DNA of 64,000 nucleotides from NCBI GenBank assembly GCA_963802415.1, contig CAWDIH010000001.1, forward strand, positions 1,922,001-1,986,000. Direction: 5' to 3'. Within the stretch, counting starts at the first letter, position 1. Each line of letters opens with the position of its first letter. Shown here in pieces: positions 27,411 to 36,342 of this stretch. The DNA comes from DATAES01 sp963802415. Its GTDB lineage: Bacteria; Actinomycetota; Acidimicrobiia; Acidimicrobiales; JACDCH01. Under the pieces are notes generated by a model. It saw only the letters and a program-made list of their open reading frames with translations, had not been told where the DNA came from and ran no database searches. Both the position numbers and the translations under genes were made by a program.

Positions 27411-28387
27411 TCCGCGATCAGGCGGCCGCGTGCGTCGTGCAGGTTCGGGGGAATGTCGGAGTGCGACGCGGGGAGGTCGCGGATCCAGTTCTCGTAACTT
27501 TCGACGAACGCCTCGAGCCGCTGCACCAAGTCCACCCTCGGCCGCGACTGGTCGGAGAGAAAGTCGAGTGAGAGCACTAGTGGATCGGTGTCGACGTTGG
27601 GATCGAGCGCGGGCAATTCGAAGGTCGGGAGGAGCTCGGCGCGTACGACGCGAGGGCCGTCCTTGGGGTCCTGGTCCCAAGCCGCGCAGCATCCGTGACC
27701 GATCGCGTAGGTCTTGCGTTTGCGGTAGAGCAGCGCCAGCTCGTCGTCCTCGTCCTCGCGCAACACGGCGTCGACCGTCGGATACTCGAGGAGCCGCGCC
27801 TCGGTCGGTTCGACGGTGAACCCGACTTGGTGCAGACACAGACTCTGATCCGGCTTCCCGGCTGACAGGTCTTGCTCCTCGGCATTCACCAGCGTGACGG
27901 TGACAAGCCAGCCGTCTCCCAGACGGCGCCACAAACAGCGGATCTCGGCACGACCATCGAGCACTGGGACCAGAGACGTCGCCTTTTCGTCAGGCTTCGA
28001 CAGCGCAACGAGTTCGGGCGCCTCCGGTTCTGCCAGAGGGACGCGAACAAAGCGGTTCGACCTCTCAACGTCGTAGCGTGCGCCCCAGCAGTGAACGAGT
28101 ATCGACGGCGAGCCGTCGAAGAAGAGGCTGAGTCCGATCGAGCTGGGAAGCCACTCATTGGCCAGCGTCACCGGGTCGTCGGCCAAGTCCCGTCCAACCG
28201 AACCGGCTCCGTCGTCGTCGGTCTCGTCGGAGCTGACTGTTTCAACAGCCAGGCCACGCGGATACAGCGTGCCCATCAGGTAGCGCCGATAAGGAAGCTC
28301 CTCGAGCACCTCCTGTGGACCGTCGTACGGTCCCACCGCGTGGCTCCGCACGTACGCAACGAACGGGTCTCGTTGGTCCTCTGTCAT
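27407..28387 (-). CDS. DrmA-like N-terminal part, separate reading frame
   Basis: 326 residues from ATG 28387 (MTEDQRDPFVAYVRSHAVGP), which overlaps the stop of the NERD-helicase gene. The region LYPRGLAVETVSSDETDDDG and later NEWLPSSIGLSLFFDG is the accessory domain that precedes the helicase in full-length DrmA. It ends LHDARGRLIAE at a TGA that shares bases with the helicase ATG. Adding one base at 27407 would fuse it smoothly as RLIAE-x-THAADRMRVGISML, the expected contiguous DrmA sequence, so a frameshift is the simpler view. Confidence 0.75.
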   Translation of the reverse strand: MTEDQRDPFVAYVRSHAVGPYDGPQEVLEELPYRRYLMGTLYPRGLAVETVSSDETDDDGAGSVGRDLADDPVTLANEWLPSSIGLSLFFDGSPSILVHCWGARYDVERSNRFVRVPLAEPEAPELVALSKPDEKATSLVPVLDGRAEIRCLWRRLGDGWLVTVTLVNAEEQDLSAGKPDQSLCLHQVGFTVEPTEARLLEYPTVDAVLREDEDDELALLYRKRKTYAIGHGCCAAWDQDPKDGPRVVRAELLPTFELPALDPNVDTDPLVLSLDFLSDQSRPRVDLVQRLEAFVESYENWIRDLPASHSDIPPNLHDARGRLIAE

Positions 28388-29988
28388 CGGTCCCCCAAAT
28401 GGCTCGCGCCCAAGCGCTGCATCCACTTCTTGACTGCCCTGCTCGCCACGACATGCAACCCGATGCGAGCTCGGCTCATGGCGACGTACAAGGTGTTGAT
28501 CGCGTGCTGGCTGGACAAGTCGAGGCGGTCGAGGTCGGAGAGCACGACGAAGGCGTTCTCCATACCCTTGAACTCGGCCGCCGAGCTGTAGGTGACAACG
28601 CTTGGCGGCCAATCGAATGCCAGGTCCGCCGCAAGCGGTCTTAGGGCTGCGTCTGCTGCGAGTCGCGTCCGCGAGGCGGACGCGTGCGGGAAGTCGCTGA
28701 CTCCGAGAACCGTGATCCAGCCTCCCGGGATCTCTTCTTCGAGCTCGTCCACAATCGCGTCGATACAACCAGGAGTTTCAGGAGGCTCGACGTAGCGGAA
28801 CGCGACCGGTAATCCGGCACCGGCCATCGGGTTCCCGAGGTCCGCTCCCGTATAGAGCCGGGTCTGACGTGCGATCGGCTCGGTGTTGCGGCAGTTGTGA
28901 ACAAGGGTCGCGACCGCCGGACGATGGCTGTCGATCTCTTTGCGGGCGTCGGGGTCGTACCGACCAACGAGGTCACGTTGACGATTCGGGTCCAGGAACA
29001 TCCGCCAGCATCCGTTTGCCAGCCCGCCATCCACCAGGTCATCGAGCAGGACTAGGTCGTCATAGTTGATGAAGTCTTGCGCCTCGTCCACCACGAGTAC
29101 ATCGTACGAACCGTACAGGTCTCGCGCTTCGCCGACGTCGATCTGCTGACCGGCGAGGCGGCCTTTGACGAATCGAATGAAGATCGGGTTCGAGCAAACG
29201 AACGCGACGCGTTGTCCCAGGGCTGCATGTCGGCGGGCGTATTCGGCTGCGAGGAACGACTTCCCGGTGCCCGCTCCGCCTTCGAAAACGATCCGCGAGT
29301 CGGTGGTCAGTAGATCAAGAGCGGCGTACTGGTCGCGGGTCAGCTCCTCCATTGCGGTGTCGATCTGGCCTGCACGGACGCGCAGTGACACCAGTCGTTC
29401 GAAGTCCGGGCGGATCGGGCGGGTCAGCGCGGCAACGCCGTCACCAGGCAGTTGCGGTTCGCGGCGCGGAGATCGCGCCGCCCAAAAGCTCGCGAGGCGG
29501 TCGAGGTACACGGATATCGTTCTGTGCCCGTGCATCTCGCTTGCGTCGAGGACGATGGCCAAATCCCACTCGACGGAGTGAACATTCAACTCGCAGTCAG
29601 GCGTGACGACTCCGAAGCCAAAGACCGCGACATCCGCCCAGTGTTCGACTTCGTCCTGCAAGCGCTCCTCGAGCGCGAACATTGCCGACTGTGCTTGCTT
29701 GAACGGCCCCTCGGACGAGCGACTTTCGTCGCCATATCGATTGCGGTAGATCCAGATTCCGCTGTGCCGGGCGATTTCACCGCCCTTAACTTCCAGGACA
29801 AAGACTCCCTGGTTCGACACGATCAGAAAGTCGATTTCACCAACGCGCTTGTACTCATGCTTGCTCAGGTTCAACGAGTGATAGGCGATCGCGTTGGCAC
29901 CGAACCCGGTCTGTTCGAGCAACCGGAAGACGCGTCTCTCTGCGTCACTTTTTGTACCAGTGGTGACCACGTCCGGAATCATCCGCAT
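28384..29988 (-). CDS. NERD nuclease-domain SF1 helicase
   Basis: 534 residues, first gene of the minus arm. Residues 1-170 form a NERD domain: GEIDFLIVSNQGVFVLEVKG holds the acidic/lysine catalytic set (D53, E66, K68), a PD-(D/E)XK-like fold. Residues from about 230 are an SF1 helicase: Walker A EGGAGTGKSF, Walker B YDVLVVDEAQDFINYDD, and C-terminal VTYSSAAEFKGMENAFVVLS and TLYVAMSRARIGLHVV. A nuclease coupled to a helicase is a common effector build in defence. ATG at 29988 (or 29982) has GGAGTGGGGG upstream. Its partner arm starts 267 bases away on the other strand. Confidence 0.85.
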   Translation of the reverse strand: MRMIPDVVTTGTKSDAERRVFRLLEQTGFGANAIAYHSLNLSKHEYKRVGEIDFLIVSNQGVFVLEVKGGEIARHSGIWIYRNRYGDESRSSEGPFKQAQSAMFALEERLQDEVEHWADVAVFGFGVVTPDCELNVHSVEWDLAIVLDASEMHGHRTISVYLDRLASFWAARSPRREPQLPGDGVAALTRPIRPDFERLVSLRVRAGQIDTAMEELTRDQYAALDLLTTDSRIVFEGGAGTGKSFLAAEYARRHAALGQRVAFVCSNPIFIRFVKGRLAGQQIDVGEARDLYGSYDVLVVDEAQDFINYDDLVLLDDLVDGGLANGCWRMFLDPNRQRDLVGRYDPDARKEIDSHRPAVATLVHNCRNTEPIARQTRLYTGADLGNPMAGAGLPVAFRYVEPPETPGCIDAIVDELEEEIPGGWITVLGVSDFPHASASRTRLAADAALRPLAADLAFDWPPSVVTYSSAAEFKGMENAFVVLSDLDRLDLSSQHAINTLYVAMSRARIGLHVVASRAVKKWMQRLGASHLGDR

Positions 29989-30255
29989 GGGCGGACCCCC
30001 ACTCCTCGCTGTCTTTCGTACGCTAACGCGGGCGTTGTGGTGACGTATCCGGAGCTGCCCGCGGCGCTGTGTCTCCGGAGCGTGGTCGGGGTCGAGATCT
30101 CCCGGTCGCCCGAAGACCGCGAAGCGGCCAGGGCTTCACCGTCGACGCTCCTGATCCAGACAGCGCCGGACTGCGTAGCAGTAAAGGCGAGCGGACCTTC
30201 GTGTGCGGAGTTACGCTGCGCGACGCGAGGGTGGAACATCACCTGGAGACTCGTC
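29989..30255. promoter_or_regulatory. Divergent promoter region of the DISARM-like cassette
   Basis: 267 bases between the NERD-helicase (minus) and the giant ATPase (plus). It must carry promoters for both arms. I could not pick a convincing -35/-10 pair or palindrome, and no regulator gene is encoded beside it. Confidence 0.55.
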
Positions 30256-33200
30256 ATGACATCAAATCATGGCCAGGGCGGACCGCACGCCAGCGACTCC
30301 CATGATGACTCGCTCGTAGGCGTTGTCGACGCGATTGCCTCGCTAAGCGTCGAGGATGTGTTGGCGGCGTTGCGGCGCGCTCCCATGAAGGCCCGGAACG
30401 ACTTGCTGAAGAAATTGCGGTTGCCGGAGATGCGGTCCCCGACGCCTCAGGTGTCTCGGCAGGCCCTCCAGCGGCTGCAGCGGAAGTCTCCCCACTTCCA
30501 GATGCACGCGGCAGAGGTTCTCGCCTCGCGGGTTCTCGTGGCGCTCGACTCGCTCGCCGAGATCCTCGATGCCCCTGAAGGCGGCGAGAACGACGTCGAT
30601 GACGAGAACGCCGTGCGCGAGCTACTGGCGAGTATACGCCAAGACACCCCGACCGGAATCCTCCTACTCGGGCTGGCCCTCGCCCTCGCCCAAGGCCATC
30701 GTCTGGCGGGAGCCATAGAGGGGCTGCTGCGGGAGGATGCCGAACTCGGCCTGGCGGAGTGGACGGGAGCGACGGATGCCGGCGAAATGTCGGATGCTGA
30801 CGTCGCGCCGATCTCGGACGCCGATCGCCTCTCGAGTCCGCGACGCACATCCGACGACGGTCAAGGTTCGGACCCTCCAACCGACACTTCCGACGAAGCG
30901 TTACGGGAAGCGCTGGCCGTCGAGCTCAATGGACTGCTGACTGACGGCCCGGCGGCTCACGACGAAGACCCGGACGTTGCGAGATGCCGCGAGCGCATTC
31001 AAGGCTTGCGACTTGAGGATGCGCAGGATGCTGCAGAGCGGATCCTCGAATCTGTGTACGCGGGTGCTCCACCCGACGCGACCGATCTGGCCACGCTCGA
31101 CCATTTCCGTTCCTCACTGCACGCCGTGGTCGTCGAGGTTGAGGACCTTGTCGGCTACGACGTTGACGACGTTACCGTCACAGCGCTGCAGGACGCGCTT
31201 GACGTCTACGACGCCCGCCGACCGGGCGACACGCGGCAGACACTCCAACGGTTGTGTCTGCTTGAGGGACCCGCAGCGCTCGAAGAGCTGGTTGCAGCCG
31301 TCCGAACCGCGGCCGTAAGCGCCGTGGACACTGAAGACGGCGAGCCAATCGTTGCCGGACTCGTAGCTCTCGCGCAGCTCATCGACGCCGTGCATGCCGA
31401 TGAAGCGGACGAGGGACGTCTCATGCAGCTGGACGAGAACGCCCGCCGGACTCTCCCCGTAGAGATGCATGCAATCCTCATGTCCGCGGCCCGCGGACGC
31501 CTTCAGCTGCCTCGACCGGAAGAGCTGTCGGACACCCTCGACGGCCTCGACCACTCCGGTGACCCTGCAGGCTCCATCACAGGAGTCCGATCGGCCGTTC
31601 TCAATCCGGTCGATACGCAGTTCGGCGAGGAGAACGTCGCGGCCGAGGCGGACGGCGCGTCGCCGCCCGCCTCCGCAACCGATGCCCCGCCGTCAAGTGA
31701 GTTCGATGCTCTGCCGTCGACAAACCCGACAGGCCATGCACTGGCCGACCCTGCCGAGAACACGACCGAAATCGAGTCGGAGGCGGCCGAGCACACGGAC
31801 AGAGATGGCGATTCCGGCGTTGCATCGCAGGAGTCCTATCAAGATCAAGGAGGGCACAACGAGCAGCGCGAAGCCAGCCACGTTGAACCCGAGGTCGTCG
31901 TGTCCGGTCGGCCGCCCGATCACGGCTCGACGGACCTACCGGCGGACGCGCCGTCGGCGCGATGGGCCAGCGATCAGCGAGTACAGGCCGCGGCGGCGTT
32001 GTTGCTGCAGGAGGCGCGATTCGGCTTGACGTCGTGGCTGGCCGAGTCGAGCGGCGCACCGCCCGGGACAGTCGCCGCTCTCCGGCTCACGGCGTACGCC
32101 CACGCCATGCGCACGGCGTCCGGAGAGTGCGCTGGACGATTCGGTGAAATCGCCGCCGGTCTCCCGGTACGCGACCTCGACGAAGGAGTTGCCCGGCTAC
32201 TCATATTGGTGAGCGCCGTCCGTGGCGCATTGCTGGCTCCCTTCTCTCCGGCCGCGCAGGTCCTCGACGAAGTCGCCTCGCTCTTCGTCAGCCCCCACCT
32301 CTCGGCCATGGCTGAGATCGTGCGCCAAGGCGCGTTGCGTGGAGTGCAGATCGCGAACGTCAGCGACGTGTCAATGGCCAGCGCTGCGTCGCTCGAGGCC
32401 GATATAGCCGATGCTGTGGACCTCGCACGCGAATCCCTGCGTACGGGGCCTACACGGACCATCAAGTTTCAGCGCGGCACCGAAATATGGCACGATTGGA
32501 TCGCTCCGGCCGGTCTGCTGGGTTCGCTGCTGAGCGTCGTCGCCGCCGACCGACGCGGCGAGCGCGTCGACGTCGCGCAACGAGTACTTGACCTTCGCAG
32601 CCCCAAGACACTTGATCGGCACCTTGATGAAGCTGACCGGCGGCACAAGAGCTCATCGGCACGCTCCGCTGTCGTAGCGGGGGCCCGGATACGCCTACTC
32701 GAACGCGCCAACGACGTGCTCGATCAAGTTTCGAGTTGGCTCGAATACGTCGAACAGCTTAACGCCCAACGCCACGACGAGTCCGACCGCGAGTGGCAGC
32801 TCAAACCAGTCTCCGAGCTTCGGAGTCGGCTACTTCCTCACCGAGACGGAGTTCTGTCCGAGCTCGAGATGCTGGCGTCGGACCAGGATTACCTCGCACC
32901 AGCCGCGGCAATCGCGGCACGACGAAGTCTCACCGACACGTTCGCCCTGTTCGACGGTGTGCCCCTGCCGGGTGAAGAGCTGCCGCCGTCAGATGTGCTG
33001 AACCTCGAACTGTTGAAGGTCGCAGAGGTCAGACTCAACGGTCTGAGCCCGCTAACCCCGGTCCCGGTGGACGGAATCCTCGACGTCGCAGCGGGCCGGG
33101 ATTGGATCGAGGCCTATGAGCTTCGCGAGCGGGCCGGCGACCACGGGGCGACTGCGCTCATCATCGAAGCGCTGCGAGCCGAAGATCCCGCAGCCGCCAC

Positions 33201-36200
33201 CGCGCTCGCCCGTCGCCGGAACGACGTCGTCGCTGCGGACGAGGAGCGGCTCAAGACTGAGATCCGACATGTCCGTGATGATCTCGCTCGAGCGAGACGT
33301 CAGGGATTCGTGGACGACAACGCGTGGAGCGACCTGGGTGCACGTCTTGAGACCGTCTCAACGAGCACGGATCAGGATTTTGGCGCACTGCGCAAGCAGC
33401 TCGATGCCTTGGGCCATCGGTTACAGGCTGTCGGCGACGAGGCCACAGTTTACGCCCGTCAACAGCTGGAGGTCCTCGCCGTGCAGTCCGAACGAGTGCA
33501 CACGGTCGCGCCCCGGATCGCCGCGCTCATCGACGAGGGTCATCTTGCGACCGCGGACGAGTTTCTCGCGCTGGTCGAGGCCGGAGACGACCTGCCGACA
33601 GCAGACATTGACCAACCGCTCCTTGGCGAGTTCTGGCCCGCGATCGTCGAGCGGCTGGCGGAGTCTCCGCTGTCGGCACAAGCCGCCGACTCGGCGGCAT
33701 CCGGAGCGAAGTGGCAGGACGACCTCGACTTTTCGGAGCTGCCGCCTACCCGTCGCGACGTCGTGTCCAAGGCGCTGCGGGCCTGGTCGACATACGCCGC
33801 GGGCAACCGCAGCAGCAAGTACGCGGCGGGGTTCCGGGAAGTACTCGCACTCGCAGGGCTGGAAGCCGACGGCGAGGCACGACCGCAGGGCGTCACCTCC
33901 AACAGCCAGCGGGTGTGGCTCGATCTCACCGGCGTCCGGCGCCTCGGAAAGGCTCTCGTGCCGAACTTCGGGACATTGTCCGGAGGACGCAACGGAGACT
34001 TGTTGCGAGTCCTCATTACGTGGGGCCAGCCGTCAGCTGCCTCCCTGACCGAGGTCATTGACCTCGACACCTCTCGGCGCCCGGTTGTCGTTCTCTACTT
34101 CGGGGTACTCGACCAGCGGGAAAGAACCGCACTTGTCGACATCGCACGACGGCGCAAGCACGCGCCCGTCGCCGTCGTGGACGACGCCGTCGTCTGCTAC
34201 CTGGCGACCCGTCCGGAGTCCCGCTTCGACTCTCTGATGGGCATTGTCCTGCCGTTCACCGCGATCAATCCTTACATGCCTCGAGTAGCAGGTGATGTTC
34301 CCGTCGAGATGTTCTACGGGCGGACCGACGAGATTCACGAGATCACCGACCCGCTCGGCACGTCATTCATCTATGGCGGCCGGCAACTCGGAAAGTCATC
34401 GCTGCTCCGTGCTGCGGCGCGTCGGTTCGACGATGGCTCGACACAACGCGCCTTCTATGTCGACCTCAAACGGGAAGGGATCGGTCGCACTCGACGGCCT
34501 GATGACGTTTGGGAGGTGCTGTGGACGTCCCTAAGCCACGGCGGTGTCCTCTCCGGAAAGCTGCCGAGCCGAGATGTCGGCAGCCGACTCATGGCCGGTG
34601 TACACGACTGGCTTTCCACTCGATCGGAACGGCGAATCCTGCTCCTGCTGGATGAATGTGATGAGTTCCTTGAAGTCGACGCCGCACAAGGCTTCCCGAC
34701 CGTCAGCCGGCTGAAGGGACTGCTCGAAGACACCGCCCGGAGATGCAAGCCGGTCTTCGCCGGTCTCCATCAAGTGCAGCGGTTCCAACACATCCCCAAC
34801 CAACCCCTCGCGCACCTTGGCCGACCCGTGTCCGTCGGTCCGCTCCGGCCGAAGGCAGCTTTCGATCTCGTCGACCTGCCCTTGCGAGCACTCGGCTACC
34901 AGTTCGTCAACGAAGAACTCATCAACCGGGTGCTGGCCTACTGCAACAATCAGCCGAGCCTCATCCAGTTGTTCGGGGAGGCACTGGTCAACGACCTCAT
35001 CCAAAGCCCGGTACTGACGGGCCAGCCGCCATATCCGATTACCGAGAACGACATCGAATCGGTCTACGCCAGTCGAGCGCTCATCGACGACTTCCGCCAC
35101 CGTTTCGAGCTGACTCTGCAACTCGACCCGCGCTACAAGGTGATTGCGTACGCCATGGCGTACGACTCGCACGAACTCGGACCGACGACGGTGATCGATC
35201 CGGTGGAGTTGCGCCGCGACTGTGAACGCTGGTGGCCGAAAGGTTTCGCGGGGCTATCCAGCGACGAGTTCCGCGCATTGTTGGGGGAAATGGTCGGGCT
35301 CGGTGTTCTCGCCGAGGTCGACGGCGGCTTCAGGATGCGCAGCCCGAACGTCCTTCGCATGCTTGGAACCTCGGACCAAATCGCCGAGCGGCTTCTTGAT
35401 GCGGAGACCTATGCCCTCCCCGAACCGTTCGAGGCCGCCTCGTTTCGGCGGCCGCTACCCGACACGGTCCATCGGTCCCCACTCAATGAAGCTCAGCTCG
35501 CCGAACTGTTAACCAGACGGAATCAGTGCCGGGTTATCGCCAGCAGTGCTGCCCTTGGCAGCGGCGACCTCATGGCGTCGCTCAAGGCGGCGACGCCCCG
35601 CGATGACTCGATCAGCGCAGTCACCATTCGCGGTCGCAGCATCCCGGCAGCCCAAGCGCGGCCCATACCGGGAAAACACCGTCTCGTTGCCGCCGACGTC
35701 ACCGGAATCGACACCCCTACAACACGCTCGGTGCTGCTCTCGGCCCGGGAGGCGATTGCCCAGGCCACCACCGGCACGTTGGCCATAGCGTTGGTCACGT
35801 CGCCCCGTCACGCGCCTCTGTGGGCGGATCTGGTCCGAGGTACCGACACTAGCGAGGGGTTCAGTCTCGTGGAGCTGCGTCGCTGGGACCGAGCAAGTCT
35901 TCGGATGTGGATGCAGGACACTGAGCTCCCGTTCCAAGATGAGGACACGCGGGGCGCGCTACTCGCAACTACCGGCGGGTGGCCGATTTTGGTGAACGAA
36001 GTCATCGACGCCATCACCGCGACCAACACTCGCCCGCACCACGCGGTCGAGCGAGTACAAACCCGCCTTCACAGCGCCGAGGGCGCGACCAGTCTCATCG
36101 CGAACGCTGGGGTTTCAGCGCAGCCCCAGCTCGGCCGCGTGTGGGGAATGCTCGTCGACCTCAACGAGCCTGCCTTCCACGACGAGCTGACGGATCTGCT

Positions 36201-36342
36201 CATGGATGAGGCTGGCGAACCAGCGGGCGTACTGCTCGACGTCCTGCGGACACTCGGCGCGCTCGATGTCACGCCGGACGGACGGTTGAGGTGCGAACCC
36301 GTGCTCGCGGCAGCGTGGCGGAAGTCTTCTCGGCCCGCATGA
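30256..36342 (+). CDS. Giant AAA/STAND-like ATPase with long helical N-terminus
   Basis: 2,028 residues. ATG at 30256 with GGAG seven bases upstream; the frame is open further upstream but that stretch covers the divergent promoter. Residues 1-580 are acidic and partly low-complexity, with helical blocks; 600-1340 are helical, including a coiled-coil-like stretch around 1000-1130. An ATPase follows FYGRTDEIHEITDPL: Walker A YGGRQLGKSSLL (R1376 onward) and Walker B RILLLLDECDEFLEVD (D1466). This build, ending in a winged-helix-like part (LLGEMVGLGVLAEVDGGFRM), resembles Orc1/STAND ATPases. A second domain (about 1740-1900) reads ALVTSPRHAPLWADLV. First gene of the plus arm; ATGA overlap with the MBL gene. 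Not a family I recognise as named; inferred to be a sensor or motor. Confidence 0.8.
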   Translation: MTSNHGQGGPHASDSHDDSLVGVVDAIASLSVEDVLAALRRAPMKARNDLLKKLRLPEMRSPTPQVSRQALQRLQRKSPHFQMHAAEVLASRVLVALDSLAEILDAPEGGENDVDDENAVRELLASIRQDTPTGILLLGLALALAQGHRLAGAIEGLLREDAELGLAEWTGATDAGEMSDADVAPISDADRLSSPRRTSDDGQGSDPPTDTSDEALREALAVELNGLLTDGPAAHDEDPDVARCRERIQGLRLEDAQDAAERILESVYAGAPPDATDLATLDHFRSSLHAVVVEVEDLVGYDVDDVTVTALQDALDVYDARRPGDTRQTLQRLCLLEGPAALEELVAAVRTAAVSAVDTEDGEPIVAGLVALAQLIDAVHADEADEGRLMQLDENARRTLPVEMHAILMSAARGRLQLPRPEELSDTLDGLDHSGDPAGSITGVRSAVLNPVDTQFGEENVAAEADGASPPASATDAPPSSEFDALPSTNPTGHALADPAENTTEIESEAAEHTDRDGDSGVASQESYQDQGGHNEQREASHVEPEVVVSGRPPDHGSTDLPADAPSARWASDQRVQAAAALLLQEARFGLTSWLAESSGAPPGTVAALRLTAYAHAMRTASGECAGRFGEIAAGLPVRDLDEGVARLLILVSAVRGALLAPFSPAAQVLDEVASLFVSPHLSAMAEIVRQGALRGVQIANVSDVSMASAASLEADIADAVDLARESLRTGPTRTIKFQRGTEIWHDWIAPAGLLGSLLSVVAADRRGERVDVAQRVLDLRSPKTLDRHLDEADRRHKSSSARSAVVAGARIRLLERANDVLDQVSSWLEYVEQLNAQRHDESDREWQLKPVSELRSRLLPHRDGVLSELEMLASDQDYLAPAAAIAARRSLTDTFALFDGVPLPGEELPPSDVLNLELLKVAEVRLNGLSPLTPVPVDGILDVAAGRDWIEAYELRERAGDHGATALIIEALRAEDPAAATALARRRNDVVAADEERLKTEIRHVRDDLARARRQGFVDDNAWSDLGARLETVSTSTDQDFGALRKQLDALGHRLQAVGDEATVYARQQLEVLAVQSERVHTVAPRIAALIDEGHLATADEFLALVEAGDDLPTADIDQPLLGEFWPAIVERLAESPLSAQAADSAASGAKWQDDLDFSELPPTRRDVVSKALRAWSTYAAGNRSSKYAAGFREVLALAGLEADGEARPQGVTSNSQRVWLDLTGVRRLGKALVPNFGTLSGGRNGDLLRVLITWGQPSAASLTEVIDLDTSRRPVVVLYFGVLDQRERTALVDIARRRKHAPVAVVDDAVVCYLATRPESRFDSLMGIVLPFTAINPYMPRVAGDVPVEMFYGRTDEIHEITDPLGTSFIYGGRQLGKSSLLRAAARRFDDGSTQRAFYVDLKREGIGRTRRPDDVWEVLWTSLSHGGVLSGKLPSRDVGSRLMAGVHDWLSTRSERRILLLLDECDEFLEVDAAQGFPTVSRLKGLLEDTARRCKPVFAGLHQVQRFQHIPNQPLAHLGRPVSVGPLRPKAAFDLVDLPLRALGYQFVNEELINRVLAYCNNQPSLIQLFGEALVNDLIQSPVLTGQPPYPITENDIESVYASRALIDDFRHRFELTLQLDPRYKVIAYAMAYDSHELGPTTVIDPVELRRDCERWWPKGFAGLSSDEFRALLGEMVGLGVLAEVDGGFRMRSPNVLRMLGTSDQIAERLLDAETYALPEPFEAASFRRPLPDTVHRSPLNEAQLAELLTRRNQCRVIASSAALGSGDLMASLKAATPRDDSISAVTIRGRSIPAAQARPIPGKHRLVAADVTGIDTPTTRSVLLSAREAIAQATTGTLAIALVTSPRHAPLWADLVRGTDTSEGFSLVELRRWDRASLRMWMQDTELPFQDEDTRGALLATTGGWPILVNEVIDAITATNTRPHHAVERVQTRLHSAEGATSLIANAGVSAQPQLGRVWGMLVDLNEPAFHDELTDLLMDEAGEPAGVLLDVLRTLGALDVTPDGRLRCEPVLAAAWRKSSRPA

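Noticed and set aside
26487..27497. Plus-strand open frame of 336 codons
   Set aside because: Antisense of the DrmA helicase region.
29452..30255. Upstream extension of the giant ATPase frame
   Set aside because: It would overlap the NERD-helicase gene antisense and the divergent promoter; the ATG at 30256 has a GGAG site and the sequence before it lacks protein character.
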